Shown: positions 17,973 to 27,012, counted from the stretch's first letter. The stretch: 64,000 bases of DNA from CBFGRV01 sp965651265 (GCA_965651265.1 CBFGRV010000011.1:1-64000), one strand, 5' to 3'. Program-made: numbers and translations. The notes: a model not told the origin generated them from the letters alone.

Positions 17973-20900
17973 GTGAGTTCGCTTGGATTCAATACCGGGT
18001 ACATCGAGGAGCTGTATCGACAGTACGTCGAGAACCCGGAGAGCGTGAGCGAAAGCTGGCGCGAGTTCTTTGCCGACTATCGTCCCAGCGAGTCGTTCAA
18101 GGCGGCGGCGGAGGCCCGTTCGACGCCACCATCCGAGGCGCAGATCGTCGTGAAAGCGCCGCCTGAGAGCGGGGATGGTGCGCTGCCGGAGCCCATCAAG
18201 CCGGCCTCTGCTCCCACCGAAGGACCGGACGTGGACACGGAAGCGATCCGGGGCGCCCAGGCCAAAATCGTCGAGAACATGGAGGCCAGCCTCGGCGTGC
18301 CGACGGCGACCTCCATCCGGACGATTCCCGTCAAGCTGATGAGCGAAAATCGGCAGCTGATCAATGCGTATCAGCGATACGCTGGCGGGGAGAAGGTCTC
18401 GTTCACGCACCTGATCGCATGGGCCGTCGTGAAAGGGCTGAAGCAGTTCCCGAACATGAATACGACGTTCCGCCACGACAACGGGACGCCGCTGCACGTC
18501 ATCCCCAAGCAGGTCAACCTGGGCCTGGCCATCGATATCGAGCGACGCGGCAAGCGGACGCTCCTCGTGCCGAACATCAAGGCCGCCGATCGGATGACCT
18601 TCCCACAGCTGCTCGGCATTTACAACGACATCGTGCGGCGTGCGCGGGACGGCAAGCTCGAGCTGTCAGATTTCGAGGGCACGACGGCCACCCTCACGAA
18701 TCCGGGCATGATCGGCACCACGATGAGCGTTGCCCGCCTCATGCCGGGGCAGGGCGTCATCGTCGGCGCCGGCTCGATCGGATTTCCTCCGGAATATTAT
18801 GCTTTTCCGCCCGAGACGGTCAGCAAGGTGGGCATCTCCGAGGTGATGACGATCACGTCCACCTACGACCACCGCGTCATCCAGGGCGCCGAGAGCGGGG
18901 CCTTTCTGTCCTACATCGCCGAGCTTCTCCTCGGGCAGCACGACTTCTACCAGGAGATCTTCCAACACCTGAACATCCCGTACCAGCCGTTCAAACTCTC
19001 GACCGACACCACGCCGCAGCTTGGCAAGGGGGAGAGCCGGGACGAGATGGACATGGTGCACAAGCAGGCGAGCGTGCTGCAGTTCATCCGCGCCTACCGG
19101 GTACGTGGCCACCTGCAGTCCGACGTGAATCCGCTCGGCATCAACTGGGTCTCGCATCCCGAGTTGGATCCGGCGCAGTATGGCCTCACGATATGGGACC
19201 TCGATCGGGAGTTTCTGACCGGCGGCCTGGGGGGGAAGGACGTGCTCCCGCTCAGAGAAATCATCGAGATCCTGCGGAATACCTATACGCGGAAGGTCGG
19301 GATCGAATACATGCACATCTCCGATCCCGAGGAGAAGCGCTGGCTGCAGGAGCGAATCGAGCCCGTCCGCTGCGAAGAACCCATTCCTCCGGAAGCCAAA
19401 CGGAGGATCTTGCAGAAGCTCAATTCCGCTGAGGCCTTCGAGCGATTCATCCACACGAAGTACATCGGGCACAAGCGGTTCTCACTGGAGGGCGCCGAGT
19501 CGGTCATACCGATGCTCGATTGGATGCTCTCCGACGCCGCGGAGCAGGAGGTCGATGAGGTCGTGATCGGGATGGCTCACCGCGGACGGCTCAATGTGCT
19601 GGCCAACATCTTGAACAAGCCGTACGAGGCGATCTTCGCGGAGTTTGAGGGCAACATCGACCCGAACACGACGCAGGGGTCGGGCGATGTGAAGTACCAC
19701 CTGGGCGCGAGGGGAGAACACGAATCGCCGACCGGCGCCAGGGTGAAGTTGACGCTCGCGTCCAACCCGAGCCACCTCGAGGCCGTAAACCCGATCGTCG
19801 AAGGCATGGTGCGCGCGAAGCAGGAGCTCCTCCGGGCCAAAGCAGGGCATGCCCCGGGCGGAGACTATCTGGATGCCGTGATTCCCGTGCTCATCCACGG
19901 AGACGCCGCCTTCGCAGGCCAGGGCGTGGTGACGGAGACGCTCAATCTGAGCCAGCTGCGCGGATACAAGACCGGCGGGACGATCCACATCATCATCAAT
20001 AATCAGATCGGCTTCACGACGACTCCGTCGGATGCGCGAAGCTCGACGTATGCCACCGATGTGGCCCGGACCATCCAGGCCCCCATCTTCCACGTGAATG
20101 GCGACGACCCGGAGGCGTGTGTCCGCGTTGCCCGTCTCGCACTCGATTATCGCAACGTCTTCAATAAGGACGTCGTGATTGACATGCTCTGCTACCGCGT
20201 GCACGGGCACAATGAGGCCGACGAGCCTACCTACACGCAGCCGTTGCTCTACAAGATCATCGAGCAGAAACGCTCGCCGCGCAAACTGTACACGGAGACG
20301 CTGCTCCGGCGCGGGGAGATGGAGCCGGATGAGGCCGAGCAGATGCTCGATGACTACCGCAATCGCCTGCAGGAGGCCTTCGACCGCACGAGAGAGCTCG
20401 ATTCCAAGGTGGCCATCGAGCAATTCGATCTTCTGCGGGAGAAACACTCCGCGACAACGGAGCTCATCGACGTCGACACGGCCGCGAAGCCCGAGGATCT
20501 TGAGGCGACGGTGCGTGCCCTGGTCGATTTGCCGGAGGACTTCCACGTCCACAAGAAGCTCATCCGCCAGTTCGAGCGTCGCGAAAAGTTGTACTACGAG
20601 GAGAAGAAGATCGATTGGGCGTTCGCTGAGGCGCTCGCTTTCGGCTCGCTTCTTCTCGAGGGCAGAACGGTGCGTCTGAGCGGCCAGGACTCGCGTCGCG
20701 GCACCTTTAGCCAGCGGCACGCCGTGCTCTACGACCAGGAAACGGGCGAGGAGTACATTCCGCTAAACAACATCCGCGAGCCGCAAGCGAAGCTGTTGAT
20801 TTACGACAGCCTGCTCTCGGAATACGCGGTCTGCGGCTTCGAGTACGGCTACTCCGTTGCCGATCCAGATGCGCTCGTTCTGTGGGAGGCACAGTTTGGC

Positions 20901-21650
20901 GACTTCGCGAACGGCGCGCAGATCGTGTTCGACCAATTCCTCTCCGCCGCGGAGGAGAAGTGGGGACAGCGCAGCAGCCTCGTGCTGCTGCTCCCGCACG
21001 GATATGAAGGCCAGGGCCCGGAGCACTCTTCGGCGCGCCTGGAGCGATTCCTGCAGATGTGCGCGGAGGAGAACATGATCGTCGGTAACTTCACCACGCC
21101 GGCGAACTATTTCCATGCTCTGCGACGTCAGGTGATTCGGGACGTGCGTAAACCGCTCGTCGTGATGGCCCCCAAGAGCCTGTTGCGGCATCCCGACGTC
21201 GTTTCGACCCCGGAAGACCTTACCGAGGGCGCTTTCCAGAAGGTCATTCCTGCCAGCGCAGAGCCGTCGGCCGCCACCCGGCTCATATTCTGCAGCGGCA
21301 AGGTCTACTACGATCTAAGGGAAGGGTTGAAGGATGTCGAGAATCCCGACGTGGCGATCGTGCGAGTGGAGCAATTCTATCCTTTCCCGGAGACGGAATT
21401 GCGGGCCGAGTTGGAGCGATTCCGCGACGTGGAGGATGTAGTCTGGGTGCAGGAGGAGCCGGAGAACATGGGCGCATGGAGCTTCATGCGTTACCGAATC
21501 GATGACATGCTGGAAGAGCTGCATGGCGACTGCAGCCGCCGCATCAAGTACATCGGTCGGCCGGCAAGCGCCAGCACCGCCACCGGAAGTACCCGACTGC
21601 ATCAGAAGAGCCAGGAACAGATCATCGCGAAGGCTCTGCGACGGGAATGA
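17973..21650 (+). CDS. kgd: Fused 2-oxoglutarate dehydrogenase E2-E1 (multifunctional alpha-ketoglutarate decarboxylase)
   Basis: Thiamine-diphosphate enzyme of the TCA cycle that decarboxylates 2-oxoglutarate and passes the succinyl group on. The 1225 residues hold an E1 N-terminal helix (GFNTGYIEELYRQYVENP, 4-21), an Ala/Pro linker, an E2 acyltransferase domain (about 95-335) with its catalytic H300 in TYDHRVIQGAES, and the full E1 (about 370-1225) with MAHRGRLNVLAN, GDAAFAGQGVV and NNQIGFTT. There is no lipoyl domain, as in the mycobacterial Kgd/OdhA proteins, where another E2 supplies the lipoyl group. The start is a GTG at 17973. No separate sucB or lpd is adjacent. The gene ends 90 bases before the convergent rpsU. 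Confidence 0.95.
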   Translation: MSSLGFNTGYIEELYRQYVENPESVSESWREFFADYRPSESFKAAAEARSTPPSEAQIVVKAPPESGDGALPEPIKPASAPTEGPDVDTEAIRGAQAKIVENMEASLGVPTATSIRTIPVKLMSENRQLINAYQRYAGGEKVSFTHLIAWAVVKGLKQFPNMNTTFRHDNGTPLHVIPKQVNLGLAIDIERRGKRTLLVPNIKAADRMTFPQLLGIYNDIVRRARDGKLELSDFEGTTATLTNPGMIGTTMSVARLMPGQGVIVGAGSIGFPPEYYAFPPETVSKVGISEVMTITSTYDHRVIQGAESGAFLSYIAELLLGQHDFYQEIFQHLNIPYQPFKLSTDTTPQLGKGESRDEMDMVHKQASVLQFIRAYRVRGHLQSDVNPLGINWVSHPELDPAQYGLTIWDLDREFLTGGLGGKDVLPLREIIEILRNTYTRKVGIEYMHISDPEEKRWLQERIEPVRCEEPIPPEAKRRILQKLNSAEAFERFIHTKYIGHKRFSLEGAESVIPMLDWMLSDAAEQEVDEVVIGMAHRGRLNVLANILNKPYEAIFAEFEGNIDPNTTQGSGDVKYHLGARGEHESPTGARVKLTLASNPSHLEAVNPIVEGMVRAKQELLRAKAGHAPGGDYLDAVIPVLIHGDAAFAGQGVVTETLNLSQLRGYKTGGTIHIIINNQIGFTTTPSDARSSTYATDVARTIQAPIFHVNGDDPEACVRVARLALDYRNVFNKDVVIDMLCYRVHGHNEADEPTYTQPLLYKIIEQKRSPRKLYTETLLRRGEMEPDEAEQMLDDYRNRLQEAFDRTRELDSKVAIEQFDLLREKHSATTELIDVDTAAKPEDLEATVRALVDLPEDFHVHKKLIRQFERREKLYYEEKKIDWAFAEALAFGSLLLEGRTVRLSGQDSRRGTFSQRHAVLYDQETGEEYIPLNNIREPQAKLLIYDSLLSEYAVCGFEYGYSVADPDALVLWEAQFGDFANGAQIVFDQFLSAAEEKWGQRSSLVLLLPHGYEGQGPEHSSARLERFLQMCAEENMIVGNFTTPANYFHALRRQVIRDVRKPLVVMAPKSLLRHPDVVSTPEDLTEGAFQKVIPASAEPSAATRLIFCSGKVYYDLREGLKDVENPDVAIVRVEQFYPFPETELRAELERFRDVEDVVWVQEEPENMGAWSFMRYRIDDMLEELHGDCSRRIKYIGRPASASTATGSTRLHQKSQEQIIAKALRRE

Positions 21651-21678
21651 TCAAAGAAGATTGATCAAAGGGGCGATC

Positions 21679-21720
21679 AAAAAAGCCGGTCGTGCCTTCG
21701 GAAGGAGTCAGCGACCGGCT
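21679..21720 (-). terminator. Rho-independent terminator of rpsU
   Basis: AGCCGGTCG (21684-21692) pairs perfectly with CGACCGGCT (21712-21720). Read on the minus strand, the hairpin follows the rpsU stop by 19 bases and is itself followed by TTTTTT (complement of 21679-21684). It may also stop kgd transcription from the other side. Confidence 0.8.
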
Positions 21721-21739
21721 AAAACACTGGCCGAAAAAA

Positions 21740-21934
21740 CTAGTAGTTGCGTGAGTGCCGGCGGGCCATGCGGGCAGCTTTCTCACGCGCTACGCGACGT
21801 TCCTCAGACGGCTTCGTGTAGGCCATATTCGACCGATAGATGCGGAGCACGCGGCTGCGATTCACCGCCCGTTTGAAACGGCGCAGCGCGCGGTCGATCG
21901 ATTCGTTGTCGCGAACTTTTACTCCTACTGACAA
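21740..21934 (-). CDS. rpsU: 30S ribosomal protein S21
   Basis: Small basic protein of the 30S platform near the anti-Shine-Dalgarno end of 16S rRNA. The 64 residues read MSVGVKVRDNESIDRALRRF and continue through KPSEERRVAREKAARMARRH to a terminal Tyr, the normal bS21 length. The start is taken as TTG at 21934 because a perfect GGGAGGG (complement of 21941-21947) sits 6 bases upstream and the protein then begins exactly where S21 proteins begin. Earlier in-frame starts would add about 56 non-homologous residues. The strong ribosome-binding site is discussed in the findings. A terminator follows. Confidence 0.93.
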   Translation of the reverse strand: MSVGVKVRDNESIDRALRRFKRAVNRSRVLRIYRSNMAYTKPSEERRVAREKAARMARRHSRNY

Positions 21935-21940
21935 AATAAT

Positions 21941-21947
21941 CCCTCCC
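21941..21947 (-). promoter_or_regulatory. Strong Shine-Dalgarno of rpsU
   Basis: GGGAGGG on the minus strand, 6 bases before the TTG start. It decides the start codon. It stands out because most genes in the window have no recognisable Shine-Dalgarno. Confidence 0.75.
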
Positions 21948-21973
21948 TTGGTGTCAGACCGTTTCCCGGTTGG

Positions 21974-21996
21974 GCACGTCGAAAATTTTGACGTGC
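21974..21996 (-). repeat. Inverted repeat in the rpsU leader
   Basis: GCACGTC (21974-21980) and GACGTGC (21990-21996) flank GAAAATTTT, giving an almost fully palindromic 23-base element 27 bases upstream of the rpsU Shine-Dalgarno and 65 bases before rdgB. It could be a protein operator between the divergent genes or a stem-loop in the rpsU leader. No transcript start is evident. Confidence 0.45.
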
Positions 21997-22060
21997 TGAG
22001 CATAGTGATACCGAAACTTTCCTTCCTTGTTTCGCGATGAAGCGGCGTGAATCTCAACCC

Positions 22061-22651
22061 ATGAAGATAATTCTGGCCACTCGGAATCCCGGCAAGATCC
22101 AAGAAATGCGCCAGCTTCTAGCCGGACTGCCCGTGGATCTGATATCAGCCGCCGACCTCGAAACGGCCCCAGACGTCGCCGAAAGTGCAGATACTCTCGA
22201 GGGGAATGCCCTCAAGAAGGCGGAGACTCTGCATCGCATGACCGGGCTCCCCACGCTAGCCGATGATACAGGCCTGGAAGTCGCTGCCCTCGACGGCCAA
22301 CCCGGCGTGCACTCGGCCAGATACGCCGGCCCCACCGCAACAGACCGCGATAACCGCGAAAAATTGCTCCGAATGCTCAACGGGGTCGACAACAGAGCGG
22401 CCCGCTTCCGAACCGTCATCGCATACATCGACGACGAGGGGGTACACACGTTCGAAGGCCTGTGTGCAGGTACCATCAGCCACGAGGAGCGCGGGGAAGG
22501 TGGCTTCGGGTACGACCCGATTTTTGTACCGGAAGGGGTAACGCAGACGTTCGCCGAAATGAGCGCCCTCGAAAAGAACCAAATCAGCCATAGGGGCGGT
22601 GCGCTCCGTGAGTTCCAGGCCTATCTTCGCGAACGACTGGAAACGCCGTAG
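22061..22651 (+). CDS. rdgB: XTP/dITP diphosphatase (RdgB/HAM1 family)
   Basis: House-cleaning enzyme that hydrolyses non-canonical purine triphosphates (XTP, dITP, ITP) to monophosphates. From the ATG at 22061 it has 196 residues. MKIILATRNPGKIQEMRQLL gives the substrate-binding T/S-x-N-x-x-K start, LADDTGLEVAALDGQPGVHSARYAG gives the metal site, and GEGGFGYDPIFVPEG and MSALEKNQISHRG complete the family motifs. An ATG at 22037 would add eight non-conserved residues. The stop is directly abutted by the dtd start, so the two are likely co-transcribed. Confidence 0.95.
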   Translation: MKIILATRNPGKIQEMRQLLAGLPVDLISAADLETAPDVAESADTLEGNALKKAETLHRMTGLPTLADDTGLEVAALDGQPGVHSARYAGPTATDRDNREKLLRMLNGVDNRAARFRTVIAYIDDEGVHTFEGLCAGTISHEERGEGGFGYDPIFVPEGVTQTFAEMSALEKNQISHRGGALREFQAYLRERLETP

Positions 22652-23104
22652 ATGGTTGCACTCGTACAACGCGTCAAACGCGCATCCGTCGACGTCGAGG
22701 GCGAAACGGTAGGGGAGATCGGGGCCGGCATGCTGATTCTTCTCGGCGTCCGCGCCGACGATACGACCGCAGAAGCTGCGTGGCTGGCGCGGAAATGTGC
22801 GAAACTTCGCATCTTCCCCGATGAGGCCGGCAAAATGAATGAGTCGCTCATTGATGTAGGCGGCGAAGCGCTCGTTGTCTCGCAGTTCACCCTGTACGGC
22901 GATGTGGCAAGAGGCAACCGCCCCTCCTTCGAGAAGGCCGCCGCTCCAGAGACGGCGGAGGCGCTCTATGAAGCCTTCGTCGAACTGTTGGATGAACAGC
23001 TGGGCACGACCGTCAAAACGGGTATGTTCGGCGCCATGATGGACGTGCACCTGATCAACGACGGCCCCGTGACCCTCTGGATCGAACGGCTACATTCCTC
23101 CTGA
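22652..23104 (+). CDS. dtd: D-aminoacyl-tRNA deacylase
   Basis: Removes D-amino acids (and glycine mischarged on tRNA-Ala) from tRNA. The 150 residues begin MVALVQRVKRASV and contain both active-site signatures, SQFTLYGD (about 85-92) and the C-terminal cross-dimer NDGPVTLW. It starts on the base after the rdgB stop, and the amidohydrolase gene follows after 2 bases, suggesting one transcript. Confidence 0.95.
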   Translation: MVALVQRVKRASVDVEGETVGEIGAGMLILLGVRADDTTAEAAWLARKCAKLRIFPDEAGKMNESLIDVGGEALVVSQFTLYGDVARGNRPSFEKAAAPETAEALYEAFVELLDEQLGTTVKTGMFGAMMDVHLINDGPVTLWIERLHSS

Positions 23105-23106
23105 AC

Positions 23107-24780
23107 ATGAAACGACTGATACCAATCCTTCTGGCGCTCGCTACGACCTATTCAGATGCCATGGCACAGGCGGATTACATCATCCACAACGCCCGGATCT
23201 ATACGGTCGACGATGCCCTGCCGACCGCCGAAGCCATGGCCGTCCGGGGTGAGCGCATCCTAATGCTGGGAAGCGATGAACGGTTGCTTCAAACCTATCC
23301 GGATGCGCGCCGAATCGATCTGGAAGGAAGCGTGGTTATCCCGGGCCTCATCGACGCCCATGCGCACCTCATGGGACGCGCGATGGCCCTCCTCCAGGCA
23401 GACCTCGTCGGGACGCGGTCCAAGAAGGAGGTCATCGAGCGCCTGCAAGAGTTCGCGGAACGACTTCCGCAGGAAGCCTGGCTAACCGGTAGAGGGTGGG
23501 ATCAGAACGATTGGCCCGAGCAGGCTTTCCCCACGCGCCAAGACCTCGACGCCGCATTTCCGTCGCGGCCGGTGTGGATACGTCGAATCGATGGCCACGC
23601 CGCCTGGGCCAATACGGCTGCTCTCGAAGCGGCAGGCCTCAACGAAATCCGTTCGGCCGCCGACCCGGAAGGCGGCCGGATCGTTCGGGACGCGAGCGGC
23701 GAACCGAGCGGCATCTTCATCGATACGGCCATGCGCCTGGTCGACCGGCACGTTCCTGATCCGGGGCCCGACGAACGGCGCGAGGGCCTCCGACTCGCAC
23801 TGGAGGAGACAGCCCGATATGGGCTCACCGGCGTCCACGATGCGGGCATCCCCCTGGAAGATGTCGACGCATACCGAGCCGCAATCGATCGGGGCGAGTT
23901 TCCCATCCGCGTGTATGGAATGATCGGCGGCGTCGGCCCGACGCTCGATCACTTTTGTCGTGAGGGGCCGATTCTGGGGTACGGGGGCAGGCTGACCGTC
24001 CGCGCCGTCAAGCTTTACGCGGACGGCGCCCTTGGAAGTCGCGGAGCCGCCCTTCTCGAGCCCTATTCCGACGAGCCCGATACACGCGGCCTTCTTCGTG
24101 TGGATGAAGATGCCCTCACCGATGAGGTGGTTCGCGCCATGTCTTGCGGCTTCCAGGTGGGCACGCACGCGATCGGCGATCGCGCAAATCGCGTCGTCCT
24201 CAACGCCTACGAGCGCGCCCTCGAACGCCTCGGCACGACCTCCGGCCGGCACCGCATCGAACACGCGCAGATCGTCCATCCGGATGATATCCCGCGGTTC
24301 AGAGAGCTGGGCGTCACCGCCTCGATGCAGCCCACACATGCAACGAGTGACATGTACTGGGCCGAAGATCGCGTCGGATCGGAGCGCCTGCAAGGGGCCT
24401 ACGCCTGGCAAACCTTCCTCGACTACGGCGTTCGCGTGGCGTTCGGATCCGATTTTCCCGTCGAGGACGTCAATCCGCTCCTCGGATTCTATGCCGCCGT
24501 GACCCGGCAGGATGCGGAGGGCTGGCCGCCGGGTGGATGGCTCCCCCACCAGCGTGTGAGCCGTCTCGAGGCGCTCCGCGGTTTCACCATCGATGCGGCC
24601 TACGCGGCGTTTCAGGAACATGAGGTCGGGTCACTCGAGGCCGGAAAGTACGCCGACTTCGTTGTGCTCTCCGATGACATCCTGACGATCCCTCCCGAGC
24701 AGATACTGAATACTCGCGTGATCGCCACCTACCTCTCCGGAGAAAGGATCTATCATGTAGACGAATCTACCCGTCCCTGA
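23107..24780 (+). CDS. Exported amidohydrolase (YtcJ-like, amidohydrolase_3)
   Basis: A 557-residue metal-dependent hydrolase with an N-terminal signal peptide (LIPILLALATTYSDAMAQ) directing it to the periplasm or outside. The YtcJ features are visible: DYIIHNARIYTVDDALPTA at the start of the composite domain, the metal-binding VIPGLIDAHAHLMG (about 78-91), RRIDGHAAWANTAAL, VKLYADGALGSRGAALLEPY, the His ligand in GTHAIGDRANR, RIEHAQIV, and FGSDFPVEDVNP. YtcJ-type enzymes act on amides or carbamates, but the natural substrate is mostly unknown. It lies 2 bases after dtd. Confidence 0.88.
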   Translation: MKRLIPILLALATTYSDAMAQADYIIHNARIYTVDDALPTAEAMAVRGERILMLGSDERLLQTYPDARRIDLEGSVVIPGLIDAHAHLMGRAMALLQADLVGTRSKKEVIERLQEFAERLPQEAWLTGRGWDQNDWPEQAFPTRQDLDAAFPSRPVWIRRIDGHAAWANTAALEAAGLNEIRSAADPEGGRIVRDASGEPSGIFIDTAMRLVDRHVPDPGPDERREGLRLALEETARYGLTGVHDAGIPLEDVDAYRAAIDRGEFPIRVYGMIGGVGPTLDHFCREGPILGYGGRLTVRAVKLYADGALGSRGAALLEPYSDEPDTRGLLRVDEDALTDEVVRAMSCGFQVGTHAIGDRANRVVLNAYERALERLGTTSGRHRIEHAQIVHPDDIPRFRELGVTASMQPTHATSDMYWAEDRVGSERLQGAYAWQTFLDYGVRVAFGSDFPVEDVNPLLGFYAAVTRQDAEGWPPGGWLPHQRVSRLEALRGFTIDAAYAAFQEHEVGSLEAGKYADFVVLSDDILTIPPEQILNTRVIATYLSGERIYHVDESTRP

Positions 24781-24859
24781 TTCTTGCTGATGGTGAGTCG
24801 CCCTGCTATCTTCGCATACGCTTGAAGTTAGGTACAAAGACCGAAGACCCTGGACCGTT

Positions 24860-25360
24860 ATGACCGATTCCCCGACGCTGACACACGTGAACCCCAAGGG
24901 GGGTGTGCAGATGGTCGATGTGGGCGAAAAGCCGGACACCGTCCGAACTGCGCTGGCTTTTGGACGCGTGCTACTGACCGAGCCGGTTTTCCATGCGATT
25001 CGCGAGAAGGACGTCCCCAAGGGGGATGTGCTGGGTGTGGCGCAGATCGCCGGGATCATGGGCGCGAAGCAGACGAGCAAGCTGATCCCACTCTGCCACG
25101 ATCTCCATCTCAAAGGGGTTGATGTCGAGCTTGCTTTGAACGAGGCGGACCACTCTGTTGAAATCCGGGCGTACGCGAAAAGCGTTGGCAAAACGGGCGT
25201 GGAGATGGAATCGCTCACGGCCGTCTCGATTGCTGCGCTGACGATCTATGACATGTGCAAGTCGATGTCCAAGGACCTGCGCATCAGCGACATCCACCTG
25301 CTGGCCAAGACGGGCGGCCTCAGCGGCGATTATCGCAAACCGATGGTCGGCGAAGAGTGA
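24860..25360 (+). CDS. moaC: Cyclic pyranopterin monophosphate synthase
   Basis: Second enzyme of molybdenum cofactor synthesis, converting the MoaA product to cPMP. The 166 residues include MVDVGEKPDTVRTALAFGR, QTSKLIPLCHDLHL, the substrate loop SVGKTGVEMESLTAVS, and the conserved end KTGGLSGDY. The length is normal. It stands alone, with no other moa, moe or mog gene within the window. Confidence 0.95.
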   Translation: MTDSPTLTHVNPKGGVQMVDVGEKPDTVRTALAFGRVLLTEPVFHAIREKDVPKGDVLGVAQIAGIMGAKQTSKLIPLCHDLHLKGVDVELALNEADHSVEIRAYAKSVGKTGVEMESLTAVSIAALTIYDMCKSMSKDLRISDIHLLAKTGGLSGDYRKPMVGEE

Positions 25361-25464
25361 TCGCGCAGCGACGAAAGGGCCTTTGGCCTTGCACTGCAAC
25401 CGAACCGGGGCGGGGCACGTCGACAACAACCTGAACAGCCCACACCGCGAATCGGACGATAATT

Positions 25465-26451
25465 ATGGATGCCTTGATCACCACGACCGGTCTGCTCCTC
25501 ATTGCGCTGGTCGTTTTCTTTCTCATCCTCTTCCTGTACTTCGTGCCGGTAGGCCTCTGGGTGACGGCCTATTTCTCGGGGGTTCGCGTGAAGCTGGTGC
25601 GCGATCTCGTCGGAATGCGGTTGCGGAAAGTTCCACCTGCTACGATTATCAAGCCGTTGATCACGGCCCACAAAGCGGGAATCCACGTCGACACACCCAT
25701 GCTCGAGGCCCACTATCTGGCAGGCGGCAACGTGCAAAAAGTGGTCAACGCACTTATCTCGGCGGATAAGGCCAACATCGATTTGACCTTTGAGCGGGCT
25801 ACGGCCATCGACCTCGCCGGTCGCGATGTCTTTGAGGCCGTGCAGGTGTCTGTCAATCCCAAGGTCATCGAAACGCCCGCCGTGTCCGCAGTGGCCAAGG
25901 ACGGCATCCAGGTTCGGGCCATCGCGCGGGTTACCGTCCGGGCCAATATCGAGCGGCTGGTCGGCGGTGCGGGCGAAGAGACGATCATCGCGCGCGTTGG
26001 AGAAGGCATCGTCTCCACCATCGGCTCGTCGGAAACACACGCTCTCGTACTCGAAAATCCCGATTCCATCTCCAAGGTCGTCCTGTCGAAGGGTCTCGAT
26101 TCGGGTACGGCCTTCGAAATCCTGTCGATCGATATTGCGGATGTCGATGTAGGAGAAAATATCGGCGCGAAGTTGCAGACCGATCAGGCCGAGGCGGATC
26201 TGCAGGTCGCACGCGCCAAGGCCGAGGAGCGCCGGGCATCCGCCGTCGCCCGCGAGCAGGAGATGCGTGCCGCCGTTCAGGAGCAGCGTGCAAAGGTGGT
26301 GGCCGCCGAAGCAGAGGTCCCGAAGGCACTGGCCGAGGCGCTTAGATCCGGAAATATGGGTGTTCTCGACTACTACAACCTTCGCAACATCGAGGCCGAT
26401 ACCAGCATGAGGCGTTCGATCGGTGGTGAGAGAGAAACGCCCGAGCCATAG
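25465..26451 (+). CDS. floA: Flotillin-like protein FloA
   Basis: Membrane scaffold protein of functional microdomains. The 328 residues start with a hydrophobic hairpin (about 7-45: LLLIALVVFFLILFLYFVPV), followed by the conserved FloA block MLEAHYLAGGNVQKVVNALI, a PHB-like domain, and the C-terminal Ala/Glu-rich coiled coil (QAEADLQVARAKAEERRASA). These features match the FloA (UPF0365) family and not the larger FloT. A NfeD partner gene, common elsewhere, is not adjacent. Confidence 0.92.
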   Translation: MDALITTTGLLLIALVVFFLILFLYFVPVGLWVTAYFSGVRVKLVRDLVGMRLRKVPPATIIKPLITAHKAGIHVDTPMLEAHYLAGGNVQKVVNALISADKANIDLTFERATAIDLAGRDVFEAVQVSVNPKVIETPAVSAVAKDGIQVRAIARVTVRANIERLVGGAGEETIIARVGEGIVSTIGSSETHALVLENPDSISKVVLSKGLDSGTAFEILSIDIADVDVGENIGAKLQTDQAEADLQVARAKAEERRASAVAREQEMRAAVQEQRAKVVAAEAEVPKALAEALRSGNMGVLDYYNLRNIEADTSMRRSIGGERETPEP

Positions 26452-26463
26452 TCGCCAGAATTC

Positions 26464-27012
26464 ATGACGAGCGAACGCACGGCCCGCTTCGTCACCTTCG
26501 CGACACTCGGCGTTCTAAGCGTAACACAGGAGCTGGCGGGTGCCGTGCTGGCTGATGTGGATGGCGCCGAGCCGGACGTCGTGGCCGAAGAGACCCTGTG
26601 CCTTGTAGCTACCGCCACGGCGCGCGCCACCGAGGTGGGGCTGGCCGGCGATCCGGATGGCGCGGCTCTCGTTGCCCGCGCGATGCTCGATCTGCCGTTC
26701 GCCTACCACGATTACCTGCTCGGCTCGGAGATGATCGCACGCAACGATCGCACCTTTGTTGAAGTGGGCGAAGTGGTCTATCGCCGGCTACAGCGCAAAC
26801 TGGAGTTCTACCAGGCGCATCTCGCCGCAGGGCGCTTTCCCGGGAAAAGGATTTTGAGCGACAAGATGGATCTCTGGATGGGCCGGGTGAGCCCGCCGAA
26901 ACTTCCCGAGATGCCGACGGAGCGCCTGCGGAGGCTCGGGCTGGTCACGCCGCTCGAGACCCATCTGAGACTCGTGCTCTCCTATGGCAAGAGCGAGACG
27001 GAATTGATGTGA
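26464..27012 (+). CDS. Conserved-looking protein of unknown function
   Basis: 182 residues beginning MTSERTARFVTFATLGVLSV. It has an Ala-rich first half that could form buried helices and a basic second half (YRRLQRKLEFYQAHLAAGRF) with PPKLPEMPTERLRRLGL. There is no signal peptide and no motif I recognise. It lies 12 bases after floA and overlaps tag by 4 bases (GTGA), so it is probably in the same transcript. Codon use looks like the neighbours. Confidence 0.7.
   Translation: MTSERTARFVTFATLGVLSVTQELAGAVLADVDGAEPDVVAEETLCLVATATARATEVGLAGDPDGAALVARAMLDLPFAYHDYLLGSEMIARNDRTFVEVGEVVYRRLQRKLEFYQAHLAAGRFPGKRILSDKMDLWMGRVSPPKLPEMPTERLRRLGLVTPLETHLRLVLSYGKSETELM

Noticed and set aside
18419..19432. 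337-codon plus-strand frame within kgd in another phase
   Set aside because: An out-of-frame shadow of the E2 part, rich in Arg and Pro as GC-rich shadow frames are.
19482..20720. 412-codon minus-strand frame
   Set aside because: Antisense to the E1 domain of kgd, whose motifs are unambiguous.
23482..24621. 379-codon minus-strand frame
   Set aside because: Antisense to the amidohydrolase gene, which has a complete signal peptide and metal sites.
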